Positions 1 to 8,587 of a stretch of DNA of 64,000 bases are shown piece by piece; within the stretch, counting starts at the first letter, position 1; each line of letters begins with the position of its first letter. Origin of the DNA: an uncultured Caryophanales bacterium (GTDB lineage Bacteria; Bacillota_I; Bacilli_A; RFN20; CAG-826); contig CAMKPL010000004.1 in NCBI GenBank assembly GCA_946414655.1, forward strand, positions 1-64,000, in the 5' to 3' direction. The notes below the pieces were generated by a model that made no database searches, was not told the origin of the DNA, and saw nothing but the letters and a program-made list of their open reading frames with translations. The position numbers were made by a program, and so were the translations under genes.

Positions 1-60
1 ATTCAATTTAATGTGATTGTAAAAAATGGCCATCCACAGTTGTTTGAATAGAACCCTAAT

Positions 61-80
61 AAGGATGAATGGTCCTTTTT
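61..80 (+). terminator. Possible terminator at window start
   Basis: A 5-bp stem AAGGA/TCCTT with a 7-nt loop is followed by a T run. It could end a plus-strand gene lying before the window. The rest of positions 1-186 is AT-rich and I see no gene in it. Confidence 0.35.
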
Positions 81-186
81 CTATCATTTAGAGGCGTTCT
101 TCCTAAAAGAAATATGACATCACAAAATACAAAAAAATTTATGAAATACAAAGAAATACAAAAAATATTTCTTAAATCAGAGTTTT

Positions 187-792
187 CTATTTCTTCTCTT
201 TCCAGATGTATCCATAGGCGGTCTTATATTTCCCATTGATACAATTAGATATTAAAAGAGGTCTCTTGTTTAATTCTTTCGCTGCACTAGAAATCGATGG
301 ATATTGTTTAATATATTTCCCATCAAGAGAGTATTGAACAATTCTTTTCTTCTTTGAGAGATTGATCCCTTTCGATTGTTCAATACTCTCTTGACTCTCA
401 TAGACAAAAATATGTCCTCTTGCATGAGGATATTTTTTGTTTAAAACATCCCGAATCGAATGAGGGTCAATATGTAGCTCAAGTGAGGCACTTCTAATCG
501 ATGGAAACCTTCTTAGAACTTGATTATCTTTATTAACCTCGAGGATCGCTTTATTTGTTCGAGAGATATTTGAATATTTAACTCCTTCAATATTCTCTTT
601 TATCTTGTCGACATTGACCCGTCTAAAAAGATAACCATATGCGGTGGAGGCTTCACCTCTTAAACACTTCTCAATTTGACGTCCTTTTTTATGGAGTGAT
701 CGTCTAGCATGAGAAGTGTTTAAGTAAACTTGAAAAAGCCTTCCATCAAGACGGTAACAAGCAATACGTTCATTTTCTTTTAGACGGGCCAT
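187..792 (-). CDS. Protein of three NUMOD1-like repeats, no nuclease domain
   Basis: The 201-residue protein consists of three copies of a roughly 50-residue unit (about residues 9-57, 81-130 and 150-198). Each has the pattern of a charged strand 'YSLDGKYIKQYPSI', a helix 'SSAAKELN' and a closing 'AYGYIW' motif. This is the NUMOD1 type of DNA-binding module that normally follows HNH or GIY-YIG homing endonuclease domains. No HNH or GIY-YIG residues are visible, so it may be a free-standing DNA-binding protein or the leftover specificity part of a homing nuclease. A -10 box (TATAGT) lies exactly 6 nt before the ATG, so the mRNA is probably leaderless. The family call is from pattern recognition; cellular role unknown. 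Confidence 0.7.
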   Translation of the reverse strand: MARLKENERIACYRLDGRLFQVYLNTSHARRSLHKKGRQIEKCLRGEASTAYGYLFRRVNVDKIKENIEGVKYSNISRTNKAILEVNKDNQVLRRFPSIRSASLELHIDPHSIRDVLNKKYPHARGHIFVYESQESIEQSKGINLSKKKRIVQYSLDGKYIKQYPSISSAAKELNKRPLLISNCINGKYKTAYGYIWKEKK

Positions 793-798
793 AAAAGA

Positions 799-804
799 AC
801 TATA
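799..804 (-). promoter_or_regulatory. -10 box of the NUMOD gene (leaderless)
   Basis: On the minus strand TATAGT is followed by 6 nt and then the ATG. This matches the leaderless spacing of several other first genes in the window. No clear -35 is visible. Confidence 0.45.
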
Positions 805-921
805 AACCCTTGTATAAGCGCACTACTTATGTGTCATATAGGGATTTTTCGCAATGCAAAAAATCTCACTAAAAACACTTGACATGTTCCCCTAACACTA
901 GCTTCATCTACTCCTTCTTGC

Positions 922-953
922 TTGTTTTTAATTCTTAAAAATTTGTATATAAC
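922..953 (+). promoter_or_regulatory. Candidate promoter upstream of hairpin leader
   Basis: TTGTTT followed 18-20 nt later by TATATA/TATAAC could drive the long leader and the surface protein gene at 1350. The spacing is only approximate. Confidence 0.35.
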
Positions 954-1031
954 ATAGTTATATACATTAGCACTCGCACGTGTAGAGTGCTTGCAAGAAG
1001 AAGAAGAAGCTATACTCATAGCAAGATTTTT

Positions 1032-1319
1032 CGAAATCCATCTCATAGAGATTCTCCCTGGTCAAGAGAAACGAAATGAGAAAATGGATTTCGATAATCT
1101 CGTTAAGGAAAATCATTTAGATAGAACAACGGTGCACATTGCTCTTAATAGAGATTCTCCTTAATGGGTCGTTTTTTCGGTTATATAGAACCTAAGAAAG
1201 AAAAACGACCAACAACTTTGACACGAATTTGTTTCGTGGGTGGATTTTTAGGAAACCCACACCTAAACAAATTATTTGTGTCAAGAAAGTTGTTCATATA
1301 CCTCACAGGCTAGAGCCTG
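1032..1319 (+). promoter_or_regulatory. Tandem-hairpin leader of the first surface protein gene
   Basis: Five inverted repeats stand side by side with almost no spacer. 1032-1093 pairs CGAAATCCAT with ATGGATTTCG, extended by CTCAT/ATGAG. 1103-1164 pairs TTAAGGA with TCCTTAA. 1167-1210 pairs GGTCGTTTTT with AAAAACGACC and has an inner GGTT/AACC. 1211-1294 is an 84-nt nested hairpin built from AACAACTTT/AAAGTTGTT, GACAC/GTGTC, AATTTGTTT/AAACAAATT and GTGGGT/ACCCAC. 1306-1319 pairs CAGGC with GCCTG just before the Shine-Dalgarno. The gap has no credible gene, so it is read as a structured 5' untranslated region or a chain of small RNAs. It matches no riboswitch I know. Confidence 0.6.
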
Positions 1320-1349
1320 GAGGAATAAAGAAAGGAGAAAAAAACAAAT

Positions 1350-4300
1350 ATGAACAAATTATTTACAAAGATTGCTACAGCCTTCGCAGGAATGGCTATG
1401 GCATTCGGAGTAGGTGTTGCTGTTAGTAGCGCAAGCAAAGATGTTAAGCCTGCTGAAGCTGCAAGTGGAACATTTACTAAAATAACTTCCGCTCAATCTG
1501 ATTGGTCAGGAGAATATGTAATTGTTTACGAGTCCGGTTCAACAGCCTATTGTTGGACAGGTGTTGATGCGGTTTCGTGCTATGCTACTGCAACAATTTC
1601 TAGTGGGTCTATTACCGGACCAGCAAATGCTTGTACAGTAACCATTGCAACTATGACAGGTGGTTATTCGGTTAAGGTCAATGGTGGAACAAATAATGGC
1701 AAATATATTGCCAATAACGGGTCTAGTAACGGGATTAAGTTTAATACTTCTGCTTCTGTGACCACACTAACCTATGAGAATAATTCTGTCACTATGACTT
1801 GCGGAGGCAAAAATTTCCGTTACAACAATGCTTCAGGCAACTATAGATTTAGGTATTTCGGTTCCGCCCAGCAAGTTATTCAGCTGTACAAAAAAGCAGC
1901 ATCATACACAATTTCTTATAATAACAACGGCGGATCTGGTACTATGACATCAACAACTGGATCAAATCCTGCAGTCGCATCCTGTACATTCACAGCCCCT
2001 ACAGGAAAACATTTTGATCACTGGAACACTTCAGCGACTGATAATGGAACAACCTATGCTGTTGGCGCTACACCAAAAGCAACAATTAGTTTATATGCTA
2101 TTTGGGCGACTAATAGTTATACAGTTGGTGGAACAATTACAAACGGTTCTTTAAGTAGTACAGCGAACGTTAGCCACGGAAGTGCGCTTAACATTACAAT
2201 TAATCCAAGTAGCGGTCATAAACTTCCAACGGCATTGACCAGTGTGACTATGGGAGGATCGGCTTATGCTGGATATACGTACAATTCCGGTACTGGCGCA
2301 TTCTCAATCGCATCCGTTACAGGAAACGTTGTTATTAATGCAACATGTCCAATTGATGCAACAACCTATACCATTAGTGGAACAATTACTAACGGCTCTT
2401 TAACCGGAGATACAGGTGAACAAGTTGAAGGTGATGACTATGTCGTACAAATCTCACCATCTGCTTTATACAAATATCCAACATCAGTTACAGTTACTGG
2501 AGCTGGTGAAGAAGATTCGGGATGGGAATATGATTCATCTTTTGGCATTGTTTACATCTATGGTCTTGGTGGAAATGTAACAATTTCCGCTACATGTCCT
2601 GCCGCTTCTATTACAAGCATTACAGTTTCTGGACAAAAAACAGCTTTCACTTTGGGTGAAGATTTCTCATTTGGAGGAACAGTCAAAGCATCTTACGATG
2701 ATGTTGCTGGTACAACTGGCCAAACCATTAGTACTGACTTAGTAAATATTGACGACAGCGCTTATGATGCATTTACTGAATCAAATTCATACACAATTAG
2801 TGTGGCATTAAAATCAAATGGTTCGGTTTCTACTTCATACATGGTTAGTGTTACAAGGAAGTCAATTACTACAATCACGACTTATAATCCAGTAACAGCT
2901 TCGAAAGCAGATTGGTCTGGCGATTATGTTTTTATTGGTGGTGAAAAAGCATATGTTATGGGTAATACCGTCTCATCAGCAACTCGTGTTGAAAACGGAA
3001 GCACATTGCCAACATTCACTGGAAACAATATTACTGCTGGATATACCGATTATGTTTATCGAATAACAAAGGTAACTGGTGGCTATACAATTCAAAATGT
3101 GAGCAATAGCAAATATCTAGTCGGAAACGGAACTGATAAACAAGCAACATTAGTCAGCGATATTTCATCTAACGATTATGCTGTTTGGTCAATTTCATAT
3201 AGTTCTGGATTCGTGATTACCTGTAATGGTAGTAGTGGCGACTATATCACGTTGAGAAATAATACTACATATGGCTGGGCTATTTATAAAGCAGTAACCG
3301 CAAATGCCCCTCAATTATATGAGAAAGTTGAAACTCCAACTGGCACAAAAACTTTAATTAGAATTACTGCTACTGGACCAGCAGATAATACCAGAAAAGA
3401 AGATGATATTTTAACTGCTGCAGATTTCACAGTTACAGCGTTATATGACACCGCGGAAAGTGAAACAGTTACACAAAATGTTTCAGTTACTTCTGGAGCA
3501 ACATTGGTTGCTGGTAGTAATACAGTTACCTTAAGTTATACAGAAGGTGGTGTTACCAAAACATGTCAAGTTACAGTTGTGGCTGCTGAAAATACAGCGA
3601 ATTTAGATGGCATCGTATGGAGTCAGGAAGGTGTTTCAAGAACAATTTTTGAAGGATCTACAATTGGTTCATTCGGAACTCTTGAAAAACACTATGATGA
3701 TGAATCAACTGTCGCGTTGAGTTTAGATGATTGCACAGTTGCTGTTTATAACAACACTTCTGGATCAAAATCTCATGATATTTCTAATCCATCTTCATAT
3801 ACCTGGAATCTTACAAACGACAGTGGTAAGTATTTAGGCGTTACATATGATGAATACACATTATATTCAGGTGTTGTTAATGTTGTTGAAACCATCAATG
3901 CTGTTTATGGCAAAGTTGAACAAATGACATTCGCTACAAAAGCATCTGACACCAACCCAATTGCTGTTGGTGACACTGTTGTCTTTGCATACGATGACGA
4001 TTCCATGGAAATGGTTGGTAATACAGGTTCAATTGGTGAAGCTGATTCGTTTACCGCTAACCCAGCTGGTACATATGCTTTAACTGTTGAAGAAGGTTCC
4101 GAAGAAGGAAGTTTTGCATTTAAAAACGGAACTGATTATGTTGCATATACAAAAGATGCAGGAACAACATCAAATAACAATTTACATAAAGTGAGTGAAG
4201 TTAATGACACGTCATCCTGGACTGTCTCTTATGATGGTGATGTTGTGAGCCTTGTTAATGTTCATAACACTGAAAGAGAAATTCATTACAACACTTCTTC

Positions 4301-4850
4301 TGGACAGGCAAGATTCTGTGCTTATTTATCAACTAACAGTTTCCCATGCATCCAAGTCTATAAAGGACACACAGAATGGGTTCCATCTGGTGAAAGCATT
4401 GCTAATACCAATGCTGTTGTCCAAAAAGCCGTTCTTGAATTTGCTGTTCACTTCAATGAAACCATGAACTGTGTCCAAGCCGGATCTACAGCCAATGTCT
4501 CAGGTAAGTGGTCAACATTATCGGGCGACTTCGACGATACATTAGATGCATTCTCTGGTGATAACTTAATTCACTTTAAGGCTTTATTCGCTGGTGCCGA
4601 TGGCGTCAAAGACGGAGATACTCTTCAAGATATGCTTGCTAGATATGAATATATCTGTCACAAGTATCAACTTGACGATTTCTTAGCTGATGTTGGACGT
4701 CCACCAGTAGGAAAATCCATCTCAGTTAATCCATTATCATTACTCACTAATAATAGTGGCACAGAAGTTGCTATTATCGTTGTGACCTCAATGATTGGCT
4801 TATCTGCTGTTGGAGGATACTTCTTCTTACGTAAACGTAAAGAAATCTAA
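1350..4850 (+). CDS. Very large secreted, membrane-anchored surface protein
   Basis: The 1166-residue protein starts with a signal peptide (residues 1-37, hydrophobic core then 'PAEAAS') and ends with a hydrophobic helix and stop-transfer RKRK (about 1138-1164), so nearly all of it should lie outside the cell. In order: a roughly 140-residue N-terminal domain ('SAQSDWSGEYVIVY'), an InlB B-repeat-like unit near 195-255, two beta-rich repeats with 'TISGTITNGSL', a Big-type Ig domain near 425-500, a second copy of the N-terminal domain near 510-665, another Ig-like domain, a C-terminal domain shared with the two later RKRK-anchored proteins, and the anchor. A good Shine-Dalgarno (AAAGGAG) precedes the ATG. 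Adhesion or glycan binding is likely by analogy only; no enzyme motif is visible. Confidence 0.85.
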   Translation: MNKLFTKIATAFAGMAMAFGVGVAVSSASKDVKPAEAASGTFTKITSAQSDWSGEYVIVYESGSTAYCWTGVDAVSCYATATISSGSITGPANACTVTIATMTGGYSVKVNGGTNNGKYIANNGSSNGIKFNTSASVTTLTYENNSVTMTCGGKNFRYNNASGNYRFRYFGSAQQVIQLYKKAASYTISYNNNGGSGTMTSTTGSNPAVASCTFTAPTGKHFDHWNTSATDNGTTYAVGATPKATISLYAIWATNSYTVGGTITNGSLSSTANVSHGSALNITINPSSGHKLPTALTSVTMGGSAYAGYTYNSGTGAFSIASVTGNVVINATCPIDATTYTISGTITNGSLTGDTGEQVEGDDYVVQISPSALYKYPTSVTVTGAGEEDSGWEYDSSFGIVYIYGLGGNVTISATCPAASITSITVSGQKTAFTLGEDFSFGGTVKASYDDVAGTTGQTISTDLVNIDDSAYDAFTESNSYTISVALKSNGSVSTSYMVSVTRKSITTITTYNPVTASKADWSGDYVFIGGEKAYVMGNTVSSATRVENGSTLPTFTGNNITAGYTDYVYRITKVTGGYTIQNVSNSKYLVGNGTDKQATLVSDISSNDYAVWSISYSSGFVITCNGSSGDYITLRNNTTYGWAIYKAVTANAPQLYEKVETPTGTKTLIRITATGPADNTRKEDDILTAADFTVTALYDTAESETVTQNVSVTSGATLVAGSNTVTLSYTEGGVTKTCQVTVVAAENTANLDGIVWSQEGVSRTIFEGSTIGSFGTLEKHYDDESTVALSLDDCTVAVYNNTSGSKSHDISNPSSYTWNLTNDSGKYLGVTYDEYTLYSGVVNVVETINAVYGKVEQMTFATKASDTNPIAVGDTVVFAYDDDSMEMVGNTGSIGEADSFTANPAGTYALTVEEGSEEGSFAFKNGTDYVAYTKDAGTTSNNNLHKVSEVNDTSSWTVSYDGDVVSLVNVHNTEREIHYNTSSGQARFCAYLSTNSFPCIQVYKGHTEWVPSGESIANTNAVVQKAVLEFAVHFNETMNCVQAGSTANVSGKWSTLSGDFDDTLDAFSGDNLIHFKALFAGADGVKDGDTLQDMLARYEYICHKYQLDDFLADVGRPPVGKSISVNPLSLLTNNSGTEVAIIVVTSMIGLSAVGGYFFLRKRKEI

Positions 4851-4880
4851 TTAATCTATATATCTATTCATAGATAAAGG

Positions 4881-4915
4881 AAGACCGATTCTCACCTAGA
4901 ATTGGTCTTTTCTTT
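4881..4915 (+). terminator. Terminator of the surface protein gene
   Basis: AAGACCGATTC pairs with GAATTGGTCTT (one G-T pair) and is followed by a T-rich tail, directly after the stop codon at 4850. Confidence 0.85.
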
Positions 4916-4984
4916 ATATATGCGTATCATATACACATACGCAACTTTAAATAATAGATATATAGAGAAGTATTTTGTTAGTAG

Positions 4985-5146
4985 TCTATCAAACTCGTTG
5001 GTGTTAACAGAAAGAAAGGTACCTCATTGTTTGAAAAATATTTAAGAAAATATTGTTCTATTAAGGTAATTCATCTTCCATCAACATCTCCAGCAAACGC
5101 AAGTGGTTATCGCTTCGAAACATTAATTTATCAGAATTCCGAATGA
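4985..5146 (+). pseudogene. Decayed C-terminus of a DNA glycosylase
   Basis: The frame from 4985 to the TGA at 5144 encodes 'GVNRKKGTSLFEKYLRKYC' and then 'KVIHLPSTSPANA'. The intact glycosylase at 6834-7316 has 'GINGKKASSLFKKYLERYC' and 'KLYHLPSTSPANA' in the same order. Only about the last 50 residues survive; a stop codon lies directly upstream in frame. This is a second, broken copy left of the intact gene. The rest of the gap, 5147-5420, contains no gene I trust. Confidence 0.8.
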
Positions 5147-5423
5147 TCTGTTCTTAAAAGTTATGATGTTAATACAATTTCAATCAAATATACCCCAACA
5201 TTTTCCAAGATGCGCTTTCGAGTCATGGGTCGATATGTCGCTAACGCCTACTGGTCAGAGCTGCATAATATTTAATGAGTCATCGACCAACGATCAATAT
5301 ATTGTTGAACCGATTGCTTTTCTATCTTATCTGCCATTCTCAAACACTGAGAACAATACTTTATAAAATAAACCAAGAATTATTTTGAATGCATGCTCAT
5401 CTTTAAAATAAAAATGATTAATG

Positions 5424-5429
5424 TATAAT
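5424..5429 (+). promoter_or_regulatory. -10 box, leaderless spacing
   Basis: TATAAT is followed by exactly 6 nt and the ATG at 5436. This argues that the gene starts at 5436 rather than at the earlier ATG at 5421. Confidence 0.6.
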
Positions 5430-5435
5430 ATTAAC

Positions 5436-6257
5436 ATGTCAAAAAGGAATAACATGTTATCAAAAGACCGCGTTAGAGGGATAAAAACCGCACTTGTTGT
5501 AATAGCGTTTGCTTTAATTCTATTTTCCTTTTTATCTTTAGTGGTGATGATAACGCTTTTTGCTATAGAAGAATACCGAAATATTTCAGAGGTGTTTTAT
5601 TGGATAACAATTGGTTTAGCAACAATTTGCTTATGTATCTTGCCTCTTATGAATTATTATAATGGCTATGAAACAAGAATTAAGAATATTGAGGTGATGC
5701 AATATCAAATAACTAAGCAAACATTGAATGAAATTAATGAATTATTCCATTCTAAAACCGCTTCATTTGTTCAAGCATCTATGCAATTTTTCTATGAATC
5801 ATTAAATAGTTTGGAACGATTAGAAAATTTTCACAAATATTCAGATAATAACATTTTTTACGATTCAATCGATACATATGTAAATGTAGAACTTAATAAA
5901 AAGAACGACTCCGAAAAAAATCCGCAAAGATGGCAAACAATTTTAATCGATTCTATTACAAGATCTTGGAAATATTATACCAACTTAGAATCAAGTTTGG
6001 AAAACGCTAGTGCTTCGTTTAAATATGATACTTTTATTACTTCTTTATTGTATATTTTGAATAAATTTGAAGTTGTCGCGTATGATTTTTTGAATGCTAA
6101 TCTCGATCTCAACATTTTTGTTGATGAAAATTTTAAAATGATTGATGATTTTTATGTTCAATCTTATTACATCATTAGAAAACTAGGTTATGTTGATGGT
6201 TATGAAAAACTTGATTCAATGTGCCGAATGATATTTCAAAATTTTTATAACAATTAG
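5436..6257 (+). CDS. Two-TM protein with cytoplasmic helical domain (DUF4760-like?)
   Basis: From the chosen start the protein has 273 residues beginning MSKRNNMLSKD. Two hydrophobic helices ('ALVVIAFALILFSFLSLVVM' and a second around 'WITIGLATICLCILPLM') are followed by about 190 polar, mostly helical residues. The last part, with 'LNKFEVVAYDFLNANLDL' and a later 'YYIIRKLGY', recalls DUF4760-type proteins, which share this two-helix plus helical-domain layout. That assignment is a guess from shape. The gene stands alone behind a leaderless promoter; function unknown. Confidence 0.65.
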   Translation: MSKRNNMLSKDRVRGIKTALVVIAFALILFSFLSLVVMITLFAIEEYRNISEVFYWITIGLATICLCILPLMNYYNGYETRIKNIEVMQYQITKQTLNEINELFHSKTASFVQASMQFFYESLNSLERLENFHKYSDNNIFYDSIDTYVNVELNKKNDSEKNPQRWQTILIDSITRSWKYYTNLESSLENASASFKYDTFITSLLYILNKFEVVAYDFLNANLDLNIFVDENFKMIDDFYVQSYYIIRKLGYVDGYEKLDSMCRMIFQNFYNN

Positions 6258-6305
6258 AATGTCAGCGCATTTAAATTTAATGTAAAATAATAGTGAGGTA
6301 AGATT

Positions 6306-6512
6306 ATGGCGAATAAAGTTACTAACTTAGAATTAAAAGACAGCTTTTATAATAAAAGAGTAATACATCCTTCTTCAAAATATATTTCCAGTGCAGGTTT
6401 TGTTGCAACCTATGATTCCAAAGGAAAAGTTACAACTAAGCCAATTTCTGACTCAAAACGTTCTGATGTCGATTATCGGGCGATGTATCGTTTTTTAGTT
6501 AGCAAAAAATAA
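6306..6512 (+). CDS. Small basic hypothetical protein
   Basis: The 68-residue protein is rich in Lys, Ser and Tyr and has no membrane segment or signal peptide. A GAGG Shine-Dalgarno sits about 8 nt before the ATG, supporting translation. I recognise no family. It lies between the two-TM gene and the tRNA-like region and could be co-transcribed with the former. Confidence 0.55.
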   Translation: MANKVTNLELKDSFYNKRVIHPSSKYISSAGFVATYDSKGKVTTKPISDSKRSDVDYRAMYRFLVSKK

Positions 6513-6637
6513 TTGCTGCTACAAATTTTTTTAGAATTTTATATTCTGTTTAATATAAATAAATTAATTCTTCCCCCTTTACTTAAAGGAGCAGTAATAA
6601 TTGTGATATTAGTAATTAAAAAATATTTAAGTTTAAT

Positions 6638-6738
6638 GTGGGAGGCGAGCCAAACTGGGGAAGTGCCAAAACCATTAAACAATTGAATTCTAAAATAAGT
6701 AGAATATGACTCTGAGAGCATTCTCTGCCTCCCCACCA
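6638..6738. repeat. Long-range inverted repeat ending in CCACCA
   Basis: GTGGGAGGC near 6638 pairs with GCCTCCCCAC near 6728, enclosing about 80 nt. The right arm ends in CCACCA, which resembles a tRNA acceptor end. I cannot fold a normal D or T arm inside, so this may be a decayed tRNA of the long-variable-arm class or another structured RNA. Confidence 0.3.
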
Positions 6739-6741
6739 CGT

Positions 6742-6815
6742 ATCCTTCTAGCTTAATTGGATAAAGCGCCTTTATTGACTAAAAAGGAGATCTCGGTTCG
6801 ACTCCGAGGAAGGGT
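6742..6815 (+). tRNA. tRNA-like gene with 9-nt anticodon loop (possibly pseudo)
   Basis: A cloverleaf is readable. The acceptor ATCCTTC pairs with GAAGGGT (one G-T). The D arm is GCTT/AAGC with loop AATTGGATA. The T arm is CTCGG/CCGAG with loop TTCGACT. The anticodon stem CCTTT/AAAGG encloses 9 nt (ATTGACTAA) instead of 7, or has an A-A mismatch above a 7-nt loop whose triplet would be GAC. No CCA is encoded; a T run follows at once. The D arm is the Arg/Thr-like type. It is either a degenerate tRNA or one with an unusual anticodon loop, so identity is left open. Confidence 0.5.
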
Positions 6816-6821
6816 TTTTTA

Positions 6822-6827
6822 TATAAT
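6822..6827 (+). promoter_or_regulatory. -10 box, leaderless spacing
   Basis: TATAAT lies exactly 6 nt before the ATG at 6834, directly after the T run of the tRNA-like gene. Confidence 0.5.
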
Positions 6828-6833
6828 TGATAT

Positions 6834-7316
6834 ATGCGTATCACACATACATTCCCAATCTACATTAATGAAGATTCTACTATCCTTATGTTAGGTTCTT
6901 TTCCTTCAGTTAAATCAAGAGAGCAAATGTTTTATTATGGACATCCTCAAAATAGATTCTTTAAAGTCTTAGGAAAGATCTTCAATGAGGATGTCCATAA
7001 TGAAGTTAATGATAAGAAAAGATTCTTAAAGAAATATCACATTGCTTTATATGATGTGATTGAAGAATGTGATATTGAAGGTAGTGCAGATTCGACGATT
7101 AAAAATGTCACTCCGATTGACTTAAAATCCATTTTAAAGAAATATCCAAAGATCAAGAAAATTGGTATTAACGGAAAGAAAGCATCAAGCTTATTTAAGA
7201 AGTATCTAGAAAGATACTGTGACGGAATAAAGTTATATCATCTTCCTTCAACTTCTCCGGCAAACGCGAAGACATCTTTAGAAGAATTAGTTAAAGAATA
7301 TTCGAAATTGTTTTAA
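6834..7316 (+). CDS. Uracil-DNA-glycosylase superfamily protein (hypoxanthine-DNA glycosylase type)
   Basis: The 160-residue protein has the motifs of the small family-6 UDG/HDG glycosylases: 'LMLGSFPSVKSREQMFYYGHPQNR' (quoted in two halves: LMLGSFPSVKSRE, then QMFYYGHPQNR) near residues 18-42, and 'HLPSTSPANA' near 138-147. These proteins remove deaminated bases, typically hypoxanthine, from DNA in the cytoplasm. Length is full for the family. The gene stands alone with a leaderless promoter. A broken second copy of its C-terminus lies at 4985-5146, so the gene was duplicated or replaced locally. Confidence 0.8.
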   Translation: MRITHTFPIYINEDSTILMLGSFPSVKSREQMFYYGHPQNRFFKVLGKIFNEDVHNEVNDKKRFLKKYHIALYDVIEECDIEGSADSTIKNVTPIDLKSILKKYPKIKKIGINGKKASSLFKKYLERYCDGIKLYHLPSTSPANAKTSLEELVKEYSKLF

Positions 7317-7454
7317 AAATAAAATATTTGGGAATTGCTGGTGATTTTCTTAAATAACCTATGCAAAACTCGAGTATTTTTTATTTTTGAATAATCTATT
7401 CTAAAAAAATTTATTTGCGTGATTCGTGTATATTCGCATACACTATACGCACAT

Positions 7455-8063
7455 ATGAAGACACACCAGAAGATATATCTTCCATTTAAGAGACTAATTG
7501 GCATCTTTGGTTCCTTGGTTGGAATCGTTGTGTGTTTTGTTTTACTCTGGTGGTGGGTTATTCCTGTTAATGCAATTGTTACTAAAGGACATCCGTTCTT
7601 TGTTCAAGAGAGATATGGTAAGCATCTAAAAGTTTTTAAAATGATCAAATTTAGATCAATGAAATTAGATGCTAATCCAAACCTAGCTCCATCAGATATG
7701 GATGAAGCAAAACAAAAATCAATGGATACAGGGTTTGGAAAGTTCCTTAGAAAGACTTCAATTGATGAAACGCCTCAGCTATTAAATATCTTTGTTGGTC
7801 AAATGGCCTTTATTGGCCCTAGACCAGGTAGTGCTCATAACGAAGAATATTTGAAGGAATGCAGATTGAAATACACTCCAAATGCTTACGATGTTAAACC
7901 AGGTATTAGTGGATACGCACAAATTAAGATGAAAAGAGAACATGATCCTGAATTTAAAGCAAAATGGGATCACGAATACGCAAAAAGAATGAACTTATTT
8001 TTTGATATTGGTGTATTTAGCTATACAATTTTAAAAATTTTTGGAGCAGTTAAAGGTCGATGA
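7455..8063 (+). CDS. Initiating sugar-phosphate transferase of glycan locus 1
   Basis: This is a Bac_transf (WcaJ/TuaA-type) enzyme that moves a sugar phosphate from a nucleotide sugar to undecaprenyl phosphate at the inner face of the membrane. Evidence: one N-terminal membrane helix, 'MIKFRSMK', 'RKTSIDETPQLLNI' and 'MAFIGPRPG'. The start at 7455 (MKTHQKIY) is preferred over 7419 because the family begins just before the membrane helix and a TATAC box lies 5 nt upstream. The length of 202 residues is normal for the short, single-helix form. It is the first gene of an operon joined by overlaps to 21043. A second homologue at 35693 opens the question of which one starts which polymer. Confidence 0.88.
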   Translation: MKTHQKIYLPFKRLIGIFGSLVGIVVCFVLLWWWVIPVNAIVTKGHPFFVQERYGKHLKVFKMIKFRSMKLDANPNLAPSDMDEAKQKSMDTGFGKFLRKTSIDETPQLLNIFVGQMAFIGPRPGSAHNEEYLKECRLKYTPNAYDVKPGISGYAQIKMKREHDPEFKAKWDHEYAKRMNLFFDIGVFSYTILKIFGAVKGR

Positions 8064-8587
8064 AAAAAGAAAAGAAAAAGACTTTTTCAAAAGCAATTTA
8101 TCGATTTGCAGATGCAATTATGTGCAGATCTGATTTTCCTATATTCGGTAAAATATCATGTTTTTTGCGTGTCTTTTTTGCTCGAAGAATTTCTAAAACA
8201 ATTAGTAAAAAAGCTTTTATTGATAAAGGTTCTATAATACAAACAAATGTTACTGTTGAAGCTGGCGGATGCATTGGAAAAAAATGTCTAATAAGCTCCG
8301 ATGTTTTTATTGGTCAAAACACTATGATGGGTCCTGAAGTTTTGTTTTTCACTCAGCACCACAAAAAAGATGAATGTCTTAGTTCTTTTGTTTCTGGATA
8401 TGAGGAGAAAAGGCCAATAAAAGTTGGCAAAAACTGTTGGATTGGTCAACGGTCAATTATTTTGGGTGGAGTTGAAATTGGGGATTTTGTGACAATTGGA
8501 GCCGGTTCAGTCGTGACCAAAAGTGTGCCATCAAACTGCTTAGTAGCCGGAAATCCTGCAGTTATAAAAAAATATTATGAAAAGTAG
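8060..8587 (+). CDS. Left-handed beta-helix acetyltransferase
   Basis: The 175-residue protein shows hexapeptide repeats from about residue 55 to 165 ('GSIIQTNVTVEAGGCIGKKC', 'IKVGKNCWIGQ', 'VEIGDFVTIGAGSVV'), ending 'NCLVAGNPAVIKK'. This is the maltose-acetyltransferase-like class that O- or N-acetylates sugars with acetyl-CoA. The basic N-terminus may hold it at the membrane. Its ATG overlaps the stop of the sugar transferase (ATGA), so the two are translationally coupled. The substrate cannot be read from sequence. Confidence 0.82.
   Translation: MKKEKKKTFSKAIYRFADAIMCRSDFPIFGKISCFLRVFFARRISKTISKKAFIDKGSIIQTNVTVEAGGCIGKKCLISSDVFIGQNTMMGPEVLFFTQHHKKDECLSSFVSGYEEKRPIKVGKNCWIGQRSIILGGVEIGDFVTIGAGSVVTKSVPSNCLVAGNPAVIKKYYEK

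Noticed and set aside
834-1046. Minus-strand 70-codon ORF
   Set aside because: No ribosome site, unlikely composition, and it overlaps the hairpin leader region.
1229-1426. Plus-strand 65-codon ORF
   Set aside because: It runs through the arms of the 84-nt hairpin and overlaps the surface protein gene in another frame.
5163-5366. Plus-strand 67-codon ORF
   Set aside because: No ribosome site and no family resemblance. It lies in a decayed stretch behind the glycosylase relic.
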